A stretch of 64,000 nucleotides of DNA. Origin: Paraburkholderia tuberum STM678. Its GTDB lineage: Bacteria; Pseudomonadota; Gammaproteobacteria; Burkholderiales; Burkholderiaceae. How positions within the stretch are numbered: the first letter of the stretch is position 1; each line of letters opens with the position of its first letter. The notes beneath the pieces were generated by a model. It was not told where the DNA came from. It searched no databases and was given only the letters and a program-made list of their open reading frames with translations. The stretch lies in NCBI RefSeq assembly GCF_902833905.1, contig NZ_CADFGP010000019.1:62001-126000 (forward strand), written 5' to 3'. Shown here in pieces: positions 25,742 through 35,454 of this stretch. Made by a program: the position numbers and the translations under genes.

Positions 25742-27259
25742 TCAGGCGCTCGCGCCGGCCGGCGCGACCGCGCGCACGTCGAGCGCGCTCTTCGGCAGCG
25801 GCTGCCGCGCGCGCGTTTCGAGCCAGAAGCGGTACAGCGTGTTCTTCGCCGCTTCGAGGCGGTAGTCGCTGCTCGCGCGCATGTCGGTGAGCGGCGCGTA
25901 GTCGGTGCCCAGCGCGAGCATCGCGGCCTGCGCGGTCGCCTCGTGCCATTCGGCATCGCGCAGCACGGCTTCGGCATTGAGCGCGCGCTTCGGCGTCGCG
26001 GCCATGCCGCCGAACGCGATGCGCGGCTCGCGGATCGCGTCGCCGTCGGCGATGAACGAGAACGCCGCGCAGACGGCCGAGATATCCGAATCGAAGCGCT
26101 TCGACAGCTTGTAGGTACGAAAGCGCAGGTTCGCGCGCGCCCCGCCGCGCGCGGGCACCTTCAGGCCGACGACGAACTCGTGCCCGGCCATGTCCTTCTG
26201 CTGATACGCGAGGTACAGGTCTTCGAGCGGCATCTCGCGCTCGATGTCGCCGCCACGCACGATCACGCGCGCGCCGAGCGCGATCAGCCCCGGCATCGAA
26301 TCGCCGATCGGCGAGCCGTTCGCGATGTTGCCGCCGAGCGTGCCGGCATTGCGGATCGGCAGCGACGCGAAGCGCTGCCACATTTCGGTCAGCTCCGGGT
26401 ACTGCTTCGCGATCTCGGCATACGCTTTTTCGACGCTGACGCCGGCGCCGATCTCGATCCAGTCGTCATTGGTTTCGAGCTTTTGCAGCTCGGCGATCTG
26501 TCCGACGTAGACGAGGTCGCCGAGCTCGCGCATCTGCTTGGTGACCCACAGGCCGATGTCGGTGCTGCCCGCGAGCAGGCGCGCGGCCGGTTCCTGCTGT
26601 TTGATCCGCGCGAGCGCCGCGACCGTGCGCGGCGCGGCGAAGCGCTGGCCCGCGTGCTCGTACTGAAACGTGTCGCGGCGTTCGAGCGTCGCGAGCGTGT
26701 CGGCGAGCGCCTTTACGTCGACTGGCGCTTGCGGCGCGGGCGCGTCGAACATGCGCTCGGCCGCGTCGACGATCGGCCGGTAGCCGGTGCAGCGGCACAG
26801 GTTGCCGGTCAGCGCATTGCCGATCGCCTCGCGCGACGGCACCGTGCGGTTCGCGCAGCCATGCTCGTGGCCGTGCTTCTCGTAGAGCGCCCACATCGAC
26901 ATGATGAAGCCCGGCGTGCAGAAGCCGCACTGCGAGCCGTGGCAGTCCACCATCGCCTGCTGCACCGGATGCAGCGAGCCGTCCGGCTGGCGCAGGTCTT
27001 CGACCGTGAAGAGCGCGCGGCCGTCGAGGGTCGGCACGAACTGGATGCAGGCGTTGACCGCCTTGAACTCGACGCCGCCCGCCGGATTGCGCTCGCCGAT
27101 CACGACGGTGCAGGCGCCGCAGTCGCCTTCGGCGCAGCCCTCCTTGGTGCCGGTGCAATGCGCGTCCTCGCGCAGATACTGCAGCACCGTGCGGGTGACG
27201 GGCGCGTCCTCGATTTCGCGGATCGCGTTGCGGTGATAGAAACGAATCGGCTCGGTCAT
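25742..27259 (-). CDS. xdhA: Xanthine dehydrogenase, small subunit (2x[2Fe-2S] and FAD)
   Basis: 505 aa. Carries electrons from the Moco subunit to NAD+. The N-terminal plant-type ferredoxin domain has the cluster cysteines in TKEGCAEGDCGACTVV; the second [2Fe-2S] domain has HGSQCGFCTPGF and TGNLCRCTGYRPI. The FAD domain follows (LLAGSTDIGLWVTKQMRELG, RNAGTLGGNIANGSPIGDSM), then the CO dehydrogenase flavoprotein C-terminal domain. The start at 27259 gives the conserved MTEPIRFY beginning; the frame is open to 27298. First gene of xdhABC. Confidence 0.95.
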   Translation of the reverse strand: MTEPIRFYHRNAIREIEDAPVTRTVLQYLREDAHCTGTKEGCAEGDCGACTVVIGERNPAGGVEFKAVNACIQFVPTLDGRALFTVEDLRQPDGSLHPVQQAMVDCHGSQCGFCTPGFIMSMWALYEKHGHEHGCANRTVPSREAIGNALTGNLCRCTGYRPIVDAAERMFDAPAPQAPVDVKALADTLATLERRDTFQYEHAGQRFAAPRTVAALARIKQQEPAARLLAGSTDIGLWVTKQMRELGDLVYVGQIAELQKLETNDDWIEIGAGVSVEKAYAEIAKQYPELTEMWQRFASLPIRNAGTLGGNIANGSPIGDSMPGLIALGARVIVRGGDIEREMPLEDLYLAYQQKDMAGHEFVVGLKVPARGGARANLRFRTYKLSKRFDSDISAVCAAFSFIADGDAIREPRIAFGGMAATPKRALNAEAVLRDAEWHEATAQAAMLALGTDYAPLTDMRASSDYRLEAAKNTLYRFWLETRARQPLPKSALDVRAVAPAGASA

Positions 27260-27486
27260 GTCTCGGTGCTCTCGTCTGTTGCGTGTTTGCGCGGACACGC
27301 CGCGTCGATGGTTTGAAAGCTATCACCGTCAATAAACCTAACCCATAGCCTGAATCGCATGGGGGACATATTGTTCGCGCGATATGACCCGCCATTGATT
27401 CGTCCCATTTTTAAGCAAATCCTGCAAGGGAATCGGTTCCATGGGAGAATCACGCCTTCCCGCCGAATTCAAGTCTGGTTTTCCCG
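27260..27486. promoter_or_regulatory. Divergent promoter region between xdhA and an MFS gene
   Basis: 227 bp, with an AT-rich core at 27311-27420. It must drive xdhABC leftward and the MFS gene rightward. No clear -35/-10 pair or operator palindrome could be fixed by eye. Confidence 0.4.
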
Positions 27487-28698
27487 ATGTCCACCGACTC
27501 CGCGTCCGCCCGCAGCGAATTTGCGACGACCCTTCAGATCATTCCGGTCGTCTTTTTCACCTTTCTTTGCTACCTCGCGATCGGTATTCCGCTCGCGGTG
27601 CTGCCCGGTTATGTGCACGGCGACCTCGGCTACAGCGCGGTGCTGGCCGGCGCGGCGATCAGCGTGCAGTACCTCGCGACGCTCGCGTCGCGGCCGCTCG
27701 CGGGCCGCTCGGCCGATACGCTCGGGCCGAAGCGCACGGTGTCGATCGGTCTGCTCGGCTGCGGCGCGAGCGGTGTGCTGCTGTTGCTCGCCGCGCTGAC
27801 CGGTCGCTGGCCGGGGCTGAGCCTCGCACTGCTCGTGTGCAGCCGGCTCGTGCTCGGTTTCGGCGAGAGCCTGTGCGGCACCGGCGCGATCCTGTGGGGA
27901 ATCGGCCGGGTCGGCACCTCCAACAACGCCCGCGTGATTTCGTGGAACGGCATCGCGACCTACGGCGCACTCGCGATCGGCGCACCGCTCGGCGTGATGA
28001 TCTCGCGCTCGATCGGCTTTACCGCGCTCGGCATTCTGGTGATCGCGCTCGCGGGGCTCGGCTATTACCTCGCGCGTCTGATCGCGCCGGTGCCGGTCGT
28101 GCACGGCGAGCGGATGTCGTATCGCAGCGTGTTGACGCGCGTGCTGCCGCACGGCATAGGTCTCGCGCTCGGCTCGGCCGGCTTCGGTTCGATCGCGACC
28201 TTCATCACGCTGTTCTATGCGGCGAAGCACTGGCCGAATGCGGCGCTGTCGCTGACGCTGTTCGGCACGCTGTTCATCGGCGCGCGCCTGCTGTTCGCGA
28301 ACACGATCAAGACCTACGGCGGCTTTCGTGTGGCAATCGCGTCGTTCTTGTTCGAATGCGCGGGTCTGTTGATGCTGTGGCTCGCGCCCGAGCCGCATAT
28401 CGCGCTCGCGGGCGCCGCGCTGACCGGCTTTGGCTTCGCGCTGGTGTTTCCGGCGCTCGGCGTCGAGGCGGTCGGGCTCGTGCCGCCGGCGAGCCGCGGC
28501 GCGGCGCTGTCCGCGTACTCGGTGTTTCTCGATCTGTCGCTCGGCATTACCGGGCCGCTGGCGGGGTATATCGCCGGCGAGTTCGGTTACGGCTCGGTGT
28601 TCCTGTTTGCCGCGATCGCGGCTGCCGCGGCGGTCGTGCTGTCGACGGTGCTGTATCTGCGCAACGCGAAAGTAACCGGTCTGTCTACCGCGCAGTAA
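27487..28698 (+). CDS. MFS transporter (YhhS-like)
   Basis: 403-aa permease with twelve hydrophobic segments. It shows the loop motif SRPLAGRSADTLGPKRTVSIG after TM2 and SRLVLGFGESLCGTGAILWG in TM4, as in YhhS/YfcJ-type MFS exporters. It is transcribed divergently from xdhA. A role in purine or urate transport would fit the position, but the subfamily is usually linked to drug or sugar efflux. It ends convergent with the second EPS locus. Confidence 0.87.
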   Translation: MSTDSASARSEFATTLQIIPVVFFTFLCYLAIGIPLAVLPGYVHGDLGYSAVLAGAAISVQYLATLASRPLAGRSADTLGPKRTVSIGLLGCGASGVLLLLAALTGRWPGLSLALLVCSRLVLGFGESLCGTGAILWGIGRVGTSNNARVISWNGIATYGALAIGAPLGVMISRSIGFTALGILVIALAGLGYYLARLIAPVPVVHGERMSYRSVLTRVLPHGIGLALGSAGFGSIATFITLFYAAKHWPNAALSLTLFGTLFIGARLLFANTIKTYGGFRVAIASFLFECAGLLMLWLAPEPHIALAGAALTGFGFALVFPALGVEAVGLVPPASRGAALSAYSVFLDLSLGITGPLAGYIAGEFGYGSVFLFAAIAAAAAVVLSTVLYLRNAKVTGLSTAQ

Positions 28699-28813
28699 GC
28701 CCTCGCAGTGAACGCGCGAAACGAACGCGCGGCGCTGACGCAACAAGGCCGCGACGCGCAAAGTCTTCACGACGCGCGCCGCGGCCATTCGATCCCGCTG
28801 TCCATCCTCGCGG

Positions 28814-30103
28814 CTAATCTCTCTCCGCCGCCATCTCCTGCTTGATCGTCGTCTGCGCGCGCACCGCGATCTGGCCGTGATTGATTCGGCTCGACACGTT
28901 GTACACGCCGATCAGCATGAACAGCTCGGTGGCGGCCACCGAGCACGCGGTGCCGACACCGCCCCAGAAGTAGATGCTGATCGGTGCCTGCACCAGATGG
29001 AACAGCGCGCCGTAGATATAGATCCGCTTCAGCAACGACTGATTGCCCGACGCGATGATCGTCAGCATCACCTGGGTCGTCGTCATGCCGACGATCGCCG
29101 GCACGAACACGAGAATGCGCAAAATGCGGAACGTCTCGCCGAACGCCTCGCCGAGAAAACGTCCGACGAACCATTCGCCGAGCACCGTAAAGCCGACCAG
29201 AATCAGCACCGCCGACGCCGCGAACGCGACCATGAAGCCGCGGTTGACCTTGTGGATATAGGCGATGTCGTTGCGCTCGTAAGCGACGCAGATCTTCGGA
29301 AAGAACGCCTGGATGGCCGGCGCCGTGCACGCGCGTAGCGCGTTGGTGAGTCGCTCGGCCGCCACGTAATAGCCGACCGCGCCCGGGCCGCTGATCATGC
29401 GCAGCATGATCACGTTCGCGTACATGTACACGGACGTCAGCGCCGAACCGAGAAAGATGTGATACGCCTCTTTCGCCTCGGCCATCACGTCGGCCCAACT
29501 GACCCGCACGCTCAGCAGGATCTCGCGCTTCCAGATCAGCGCGCCCATCAGGATCACGCCGCACACGAAGGTCGGCGCATATTGCAAAGCGGCCGCGAGC
29601 ATCACGTCGTCGCGAGTCCTCACGAACAGGAACAGCGGAATCAGCAGACCCACGCGCGTCGCGAGCAGCGTGCCCGCGAGCACCGGCAGGCGTTGCGTGC
29701 CTTCGTAGAAGCAGCCGGGCGTCAGCACGCCGCCCCAGATCACGAGCGAGCCCAGCAGCGTCGCACCGCGCTCCTGCGGCGACATGTGCGCGGCGAAGGC
29801 CCAGCCGACCAGCACCAGCGAGCACAGCAACGCGAGAATCGCGCGGCCGATCGTGGTCGACCAGTAGATGCGGTTCACGACCTCCGGGTTATCGATGTGC
29901 ACCGCCACCTTGCGCGCGCTCGACAGGCCGAAGCCGAAGTCGACGATGACGAGAAGAATCTGCGAAATCGATTGCGCGTAACCGATCACGCCCAACCCGG
30001 CCGGCCCAAGTACGTGCGACAGATACGGCAACGTAACGAGCGGCAGCACGTAGTTCAATGCGTACACCGAATACAGCGCGATGATGACGTTTCTCGTCGA
30101 CAC
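28814..30103 (-). CDS. Oligosaccharide flippase (Wzx)
   Basis: 429-aa polytopic protein of the polysaccharide biosynthesis (PST/Wzx) family with about 12-14 membrane segments. The N-terminal YSVYALNYVLPLVTLPYLSH followed by GPAGLGVIGYAQSI and DFGFGLSSARKVA is typical of RfbX-type flippases. It moves the undecaprenyl-linked repeat unit across the inner membrane. It starts with GTG at 30103 behind AGGAC. It is the last gene of the minus-strand EPS block, 31 bp after the beta-helix protein gene. Confidence 0.92.
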   Translation of the reverse strand: MSTRNVIIALYSVYALNYVLPLVTLPYLSHVLGPAGLGVIGYAQSISQILLVIVDFGFGLSSARKVAVHIDNPEVVNRIYWSTTIGRAILALLCSLVLVGWAFAAHMSPQERGATLLGSLVIWGGVLTPGCFYEGTQRLPVLAGTLLATRVGLLIPLFLFVRTRDDVMLAAALQYAPTFVCGVILMGALIWKREILLSVRVSWADVMAEAKEAYHIFLGSALTSVYMYANVIMLRMISGPGAVGYYVAAERLTNALRACTAPAIQAFFPKICVAYERNDIAYIHKVNRGFMVAFAASAVLILVGFTVLGEWFVGRFLGEAFGETFRILRILVFVPAIVGMTTTQVMLTIIASGNQSLLKRIYIYGALFHLVQAPISIYFWGGVGTACSVAATELFMLIGVYNVSSRINHGQIAVRAQTTIKQEMAAERD

Positions 30104-30134
30104 AATCGTCCTGTTTGCAGTAGGCGGTTAAAAC

Positions 30135-31871
30135 TCACGTCGAAAAAACAGAGTACGACACGAAAGCAGGTTCACTTAGTGCGATATCGATCTTGTTGTA
30201 GCGATCGTCTTCGCCATTTGCGTTCAACACCGCGCTCTTCACCGCATTGCCGATCAGATTGCTTACCACGGTCTTGTAGTTGGCATCGGTTGCGTCGGTT
30301 GCGAACAGGATTTCGGCGAGTAGAGCATGGCCGCGTGTCGCCACGCGCAACACCACGCGGCCCGAGGTCGAGCGCAGCACGTTGATCGCGATGCGCGTCG
30401 TCTCCTGCGACACGGTCTGGTTTCCGCAATGCAGCGCCGCCGCGACGCCGCCGCGTTCGTAGCCAACGCCGAGATTCAGCGCATGCACGAGGCTCGCGTC
30501 CTTGCCGCCCGCGATCGCGCCGCCGCCCGGATACGCCTTGGCGTAACCGACTATCGTGTCGCCCGCGCGATCGCCGAAATTGCCCTGAATCGTGATGCCG
30601 TCGAGCGGTGTGCTGCCCGGCGCGGTCGAGCTGCCGTACACGAACTGCGGGCCGTCGCAGCCGGCGTTCTCGTCGTCCTGGCCGGGACGGTAGCGATTGC
30701 CAACGATCGTCGCCGCCTGCTGGTAATCGATCAGGATGTGGCAACTCTGACCGGGTGGCACATCGAGGTACGACGGATGGCCGCGCGTCGAGAATTTCCA
30801 GCGGCCGATCTTGCCGTCGCCGCCGCAACCGTTGCGCGAGAAGTAATTGCCGTTCACCACCTTGCCCCAGTTGCCGCTCTTCATATAGACGCCGGCAAAG
30901 CCATTGCGATCGAACACCGCGCCGACGATCAGCGACTCCGCGCCGAGAATCACGCCGTGTCGCGCGTTCCATTCCCAGCGCCCGCCGATCACCTGCCAGA
31001 AGTTGTCGACGATATCGGCGCCGGCCGTATGGCAGAACATGCCGATGCAATTGATCAGCGAGCCGTCGGTGTGCTCGGTCGCGTAGAAGCCGCGCTCGCA
31101 CATGTACGCATAGCAGCGCTCGAGCGTCGAGGTGACGCCGAGTTCGTAGCCCGCGCGCGAAAATCCGATCGCCGTGCAATGACTAGCCCCGGCCGACGTA
31201 CCGAAGTGGATGCCGATCGCCGTGTTGCCGGTGTGCGCCGGATAGTTGGCGAGGTAGTAGATGACCTTGTCGTAATGCGCGGGCCGCACCTGCACATGCT
31301 CGACGAACGCCGAGTCGCCCAGCGTCAGCGCCGCCGACCTCGGGCCGCCCGAGTCCTGTCTCTCCAGCACGGTCGCCCCCATCGCGATGTCGGTGATCAC
31401 CACGTATTCGCCGCCGCCGTCGCCGCGCAGTCTCGAGCCGTTCGCGGTGGCCAGGTCGCCGGTGTAACGCCAGATGCCGCGCGGTAGATACAACCCGCGC
31501 GCACCGCTCGCGAACGCTTGCCTGAGTTCAGCGCCGCAGTCGTAACCGGACGCGCCGCGCTGGATCGCCGCCAGCCGGTGCGGATCGACGAAGCGCGCGA
31601 CGCTGACCTCGAGTCCCGCGACGATATCGCTGAGCGTCTTCAGATAGCTCGGCGCAACCGGTTCCGATGCGGCGCGCTCGGGCACGGACGCGGCGACGCG
31701 CAGGATGCCGCCGGCGCCGTCGCCGGCGCCGTTGCCCATACTCGCGAACGCGCCGCGCTCGCGCAGCGCGTGCCCCGTCGCGCGCGCGATGCCCAAATCG
31801 GCTGTGCTTGCACTGGCCCCGGCCAGGCCGCCGAGCAGGAACGTCTTGAGCGCCTGTCGCCGGGTTTTCAT
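30135..31871 (-). CDS. Tat-exported right-handed beta-helix protein, candidate polysaccharide lyase/modifying enzyme
   Basis: 578 aa. The N terminus MKTRRQALKTFLLGGLAG is a twin-arginine signal. From about residue 120 the sequence has the short, Gly/Asn-rich turns of a right-handed parallel beta-helix of the pectate-lyase superfamily: GARGLYLPRGIWRYTGDL, GSRLRGDGGGEYVVI, LINCIGMFCHTAGADIVDNF, GAVFDRNGFAGVYMKSGNW. No catalytic residues could be assigned. It sits between GT2 and flippase genes with a GGGAGGG ribosome site. It probably acts on the exopolysaccharide in the periplasm, as lyase, epimerase or scaffold; this is inference from fold and position. Confidence 0.75.
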   Translation of the reverse strand: MKTRRQALKTFLLGGLAGASASTADLGIARATGHALRERGAFASMGNGAGDGAGGILRVAASVPERAASEPVAPSYLKTLSDIVAGLEVSVARFVDPHRLAAIQRGASGYDCGAELRQAFASGARGLYLPRGIWRYTGDLATANGSRLRGDGGGEYVVITDIAMGATVLERQDSGGPRSAALTLGDSAFVEHVQVRPAHYDKVIYYLANYPAHTGNTAIGIHFGTSAGASHCTAIGFSRAGYELGVTSTLERCYAYMCERGFYATEHTDGSLINCIGMFCHTAGADIVDNFWQVIGGRWEWNARHGVILGAESLIVGAVFDRNGFAGVYMKSGNWGKVVNGNYFSRNGCGGDGKIGRWKFSTRGHPSYLDVPPGQSCHILIDYQQAATIVGNRYRPGQDDENAGCDGPQFVYGSSTAPGSTPLDGITIQGNFGDRAGDTIVGYAKAYPGGGAIAGGKDASLVHALNLGVGYERGGVAAALHCGNQTVSQETTRIAINVLRSTSGRVVLRVATRGHALLAEILFATDATDANYKTVVSNLIGNAVKSAVLNANGEDDRYNKIDIALSEPAFVSYSVFST

Positions 31872-31929
31872 CTAGCCCTCCCCCATTGCGTTACTCCGTT
31901 CTTTTTTCACGTCGAGACATCGACAGGCA

Positions 31930-32844
31930 TCAGTCCACCGTGATGCTTTGCCCCTGCTCGGCGGCCGCCGGACGCGCGCTCACGGTCATGGGGACCGGCA
32001 CCGCACGCGCCTTCGCGCTGCGACTCAGGCCCTGCACGCCTGGCGGTCTGAACAGCGGCACACGATACTTGCGGCTGAAACGCCACAAGCTGTTCATATG
32101 CCGGCGCCCCGCCTTGCTCAGGAAGCCCGCTGCCGACGCACGCTGATGCTCGTGCGTGAGTCGCGCGCCCGGCACGCACAGCACGCGGTAGCCCGCCTGC
32201 CAGATGCGCGCGCAAAAATCGACGTCCTCCATATAGAGAAAGAAGTGCTCGTCCATGCCGCCGAGTTCGCCGAATAGCGCGCGCCGCACGATAAAGCCCG
32301 TGCCCAGCACCCAGTCGGCCTCGAACGGCGTGCCCGCGGCCCACGCTTCGCGCATCATGTGGTTGTCGATGCGGCGCTTGAACGCGCCGAGCCGCCCGAG
32401 CGGCGAACGCCGGCCGAGTATGTCGAGCACCGAATAAAAGCGCCGCGCGGAAAACTGCCGCTCGCCATCCGGATAGACCAGATCGAGACCGACGAGGCCG
32501 ACATCCTTCTCCGTTCTGAACAACTGCACCGCGTTTTCGAGCGATGTATCGACGAAATAGGTGTCCGGGTTCAGCACGAGCACGAGTTCGCGCAGACAAC
32601 CGACCATGCCGAAATTGACGCCGGCTCCGAAGCCGCGATTGATCGACGTTTTGACGAGCCTCACTCCCGTCGGAAGCGTCTCCCTCAGATAGGAAAACGA
32701 ATTGTCGGGTGAAGCGTTGTCCACCACGACGATGTCCTCCTTATCCGCAATCGAAAGTTCTAGCACGGAGCGCACGCAATTTCCGACCAGTTTTGGCGTG
32801 TTGTAATTGACGATCACCACGCTAAACATTCCCTTCAGGTTCAT
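31930..32844 (-). CDS. Glycosyltransferase family 2 (rhamnosyltransferase-like)
   Basis: 304 aa. The ATG at 32844 follows a near-perfect AGGAGGT. GT-A features: SVVIVNYNTPKLVGNCVRSV, DIVVVDNASPDNSF, NRGFGAGVNFGM, a NPDTYFVD acceptor/metal motif and HFFLYMEDVDFCARIWQAGYR. This resembles WbbL-type dTDP-rhamnosyltransferases. It adds a sugar to the lipid-linked repeat unit on the cytoplasmic face. The Pro/Ala-rich C-terminal tail is not conserved in appearance. Same operon as the polymerase and flippase genes. Confidence 0.9.
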   Translation of the reverse strand: MNLKGMFSVVIVNYNTPKLVGNCVRSVLELSIADKEDIVVVDNASPDNSFSYLRETLPTGVRLVKTSINRGFGAGVNFGMVGCLRELVLVLNPDTYFVDTSLENAVQLFRTEKDVGLVGLDLVYPDGERQFSARRFYSVLDILGRRSPLGRLGAFKRRIDNHMMREAWAAGTPFEADWVLGTGFIVRRALFGELGGMDEHFFLYMEDVDFCARIWQAGYRVLCVPGARLTHEHQRASAAGFLSKAGRRHMNSLWRFSRKYRVPLFRPPGVQGLSRSAKARAVPVPMTVSARPAAAEQGQSITVD

Positions 32845-33001
32845 CCCCACCTCCTGCTTTACATCAGGTGTTCGTGGAATTACCCCCAAACACGGCTTTC
32901 TGGTTCTTGCACCTTGCTTCGCGCTGTTCGCGCGCACTACCGACTACCCACTGCTCGTCCGCGCGATGCAGACGATCTGGAGCGCACTGCCTTCCGGTTC
33001 G

Positions 33002-34207
33002 CTACGTGCTGTCTGGACGCGGTCCGCCCACGTAATCGAACACTGGCAATGTCATCAGGATGAAGACAAACGGAATCACTTCGATCGATTGATAGAAGAG
33101 CGTTTGAAATAAAGCGGCCCACATGCACAACGAAATCCGGCTCGCGCTGCTCGCGAGTTTCGTCACCGATATCAGCACGCCGTAATAGAAGATCGCGCCC
33201 ATCAGGCCGATATTCAGAATCTGCTGCAGCACGCTCGATTCGACGACGCCGAACTCCTGTTTCACCGGCTCGGGTGCCGAGTTCGTGACGAGCCCAAAGT
33301 ACGTGCCGGCGATCACGTTGACCGGCAATACGAGCGACTTGGCCTTTTCCCATGCTTCGGTGCGGCCGTCGTTGCCGTCCGATTGCAGATCGGTCGCGCC
33401 CATCATCCGTTCCGTGCCGACGTTGACGACACTATCGTTCTGACTGCTCACGGCGACGCCGAAGATCATGATTGCCATCGTCGCGAACACGGTGGCAACG
33501 ATCAGTTTCGCGTTTCTCGTGATGAACTGGATCGGCGCCTGCACGAACGCGAGCCCGAACGTGCCGAGAATGATCAGCATGCCGCTGCGCGACAGCGCCG
33601 AGAAAATCGCGAAGCTGAGCACCGCGCACGCGAGGCCCGACAGCACGTTCCTGCGCACCAGATAGTCGACGCCGCACAGCGACGCGGCAATCGCGACGAA
33701 CAGCGGGTAGTGCAGATAGCTGCCGGTCAGCGACGGCGCGCGCAGATTGTCGAAGCCGTACGTCGCGCCGGGCAGATCGATCGGGAAGACGTTCTGCTGC
33801 TGCGCGAGCGCGACACCCGCCTCGATCAGCGCGATCAGCACGAGCCCCGCATAGGCGACGCGCGGCTGCACGAAGCGCCTCTGATAGTTCGAGATCGCGT
33901 AGAAGTAGATGAACAGCGTGAAGATGAAGACGAACAGATAGGACGGCCCGAACTCACCGGTGAGCGCGAGCGTCGCGACGATCGACAGCCCGGTCGAGAA
34001 CAGCATGCCCACGAGAAAGCCGAACGACAGGCGTCCTTCGTCGCGGAAGTAAGCGGCGATCGCCGTCGGCGAGATGTACCACACGAGCAACCCGACGATG
34101 CCGCCGACCTGGATCAGATAGGCGGCGTCCTTGCCGATCAGATACTCGAGCACGCCGCGCGAGGCACACAGTACGACGGCCAGCAGATAGGCGATGGTTG
34201 CGATCAT
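33002..34207 (-). CDS. O-antigen ligase/polymerase family protein (Wzy-like)
   Basis: 401-aa polytopic inner-membrane protein with about 11 hydrophobic segments and one large periplasmic loop (VGTERMMGATDLQSDGNDGR to PVKQEFGVVESSV). The loop with a central GR-x-E-x-W pattern is typical of Wzy_C/WaaL-type proteins. It probably polymerises repeat units in the periplasm. The ATG at 34207 is 4 bp past the GT4 stop, so translation is coupled. Polymerase over ligase is favoured by the cluster context. Confidence 0.85.
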   Translation of the reverse strand: MIATIAYLLAVVLCASRGVLEYLIGKDAAYLIQVGGIVGLLVWYISPTAIAAYFRDEGRLSFGFLVGMLFSTGLSIVATLALTGEFGPSYLFVFIFTLFIYFYAISNYQRRFVQPRVAYAGLVLIALIEAGVALAQQQNVFPIDLPGATYGFDNLRAPSLTGSYLHYPLFVAIAASLCGVDYLVRRNVLSGLACAVLSFAIFSALSRSGMLIILGTFGLAFVQAPIQFITRNAKLIVATVFATMAIMIFGVAVSSQNDSVVNVGTERMMGATDLQSDGNDGRTEAWEKAKSLVLPVNVIAGTYFGLVTNSAPEPVKQEFGVVESSVLQQILNIGLMGAIFYYGVLISVTKLASSASRISLCMWAALFQTLFYQSIEVIPFVFILMTLPVFDYVGGPRPDST

Positions 34208-34211
34208 GGCG

Positions 34212-35312
34212 TCAGGCCTGATACGCCACGGAGGCGTTGACGTTGACCGGATCACCGCGGTAGATGCGCTCGATCACGTCCTGGAACTCATCGATTTCGC
34301 AGACGTTGAGCAAGGTGCCGTCGTGTTCGACGCCTTCCGCGCCGAGCGGCGTCGAGACGACCGGCAGTTTCGCCGCGAGCATTTCGAGCGTCTTGAGCTT
34401 GACGCCGGCGCCCGACAGCAGCGGCACCACGCCGATATCGGCGGACTCGAAGTACTTGCCCGGATTTTCGACGAAGCCGGTCACGCAAATATCGTCGCCA
34501 TTCAGGCGCTTTACGCGGTCGCTCGGATCGGAGCCGACCACGAACAGCTTCAGTTGCAGGCCGCGCCGGCGCAGCGGCAGAAAAATCGTGTCGATGAAAT
34601 TGAGCAGCGCTTCTTCGTTTTCACGGCGTTGCATCGCCCCCCAGAACAGGATGTTGCCTTTCTCGACCGTGTCTTTCGAGCGCCGCACTTCCTTCAGAAA
34701 CGCCGGCAGTGAGATCGGCACGACCTGCAAGGTGCCGACCCCGGGGTACAGGCCGTTGATCAGCTGCGCGTCCTTGCTGGACAGCACGAGCACCTTGTCG
34801 GCCAGCTTCAGCAGACGCTGCTCGAGCATGAAGGTCTGCCGGGTGAACAGCCATCCTTCGATGGACTTGACGCGCAAGATGACCTGGATCTGCAAGTCAT
34901 GCGCGCACATCACGATCTTCACGCCGTCGTGGAAACGGTCGCGCAGATTCTGGGCATACGCAAAGCATTGCGAGAACTCGAGCCGCACGGTGTCGTATCG
35001 GTTCCTGTCGACGAGCTCGCAGAGGAACTTACCGATCGCGGGTTTATAGCGCGAGAACAGGCGCGGTGAAAAAGTCAGCGGATTCGCGAGGAACGACGGA
35101 ATCAGGTCGAACCGGCTCACGTACTGGATGTACACGTTGCGCACGTTCGCGCGGAACTCGACGGCTTTTTCGTCGACCGGCACGCGCGACACGATCAGCA
35201 CGTCGAGCTCAGATTCCGCGCTCAGTTTGATCAGGTAGTCGTAGGCCAAACGGTGGCCAGCTTGCGGCGCGTTTTTCTGAGGCAGAAACGGCGTGACAAA
35301 TAGCTGTTTCAT
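34212..35312 (-). CDS. Glycosyltransferase family 4 (GT-B)
   Basis: 366 aa. GT-B protein beginning MKQLFVTPFLPQKNAPQAG, with the donor-side C-terminal domain NILFWGAMQRRENEEALLNF, KLFVVGSDPSDRVKRL, VTGFVENPGKYFESADIGVV and GAGVKLKTLEMLAAKLPVVS, which carries the conserved Glu of GT4 enzymes. The start at 35312 has AAGGGA upstream; the frame stays open to 35423 without a better site. It follows the BY-kinase gene by 142 bp and is coupled to the polymerase gene. Sugar specificity is unknown. Confidence 0.9.
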   Translation of the reverse strand: MKQLFVTPFLPQKNAPQAGHRLAYDYLIKLSAESELDVLIVSRVPVDEKAVEFRANVRNVYIQYVSRFDLIPSFLANPLTFSPRLFSRYKPAIGKFLCELVDRNRYDTVRLEFSQCFAYAQNLRDRFHDGVKIVMCAHDLQIQVILRVKSIEGWLFTRQTFMLEQRLLKLADKVLVLSSKDAQLINGLYPGVGTLQVVPISLPAFLKEVRRSKDTVEKGNILFWGAMQRRENEEALLNFIDTIFLPLRRRGLQLKLFVVGSDPSDRVKRLNGDDICVTGFVENPGKYFESADIGVVPLLSGAGVKLKTLEMLAAKLPVVSTPLGAEGVEHDGTLLNVCEIDEFQDVIERIYRGDPVNVNASVAYQA

Positions 35313-35454
35313 CCGAGTAGTCCCTTGCCTGTACGGTGTGCGCTCGGCAGGCGCGGCCGTAAGATCCCTTCGCATTGCCATGTTGGTGTTCTGATCGGTC
35401 CAGTCGGGCGCTACGCCCCGCACCGCGGGCGCGTCGCGAACCAGGCGCCCGGGC

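Noticed and set aside
22991..27316. Plus-strand open frame of 1441 codons antisense to xdhABC
   Set aside because: Product is Arg/His/Ala-rich without domains; it is the usual GC-rich antisense shadow of three well-supported minus-strand genes.
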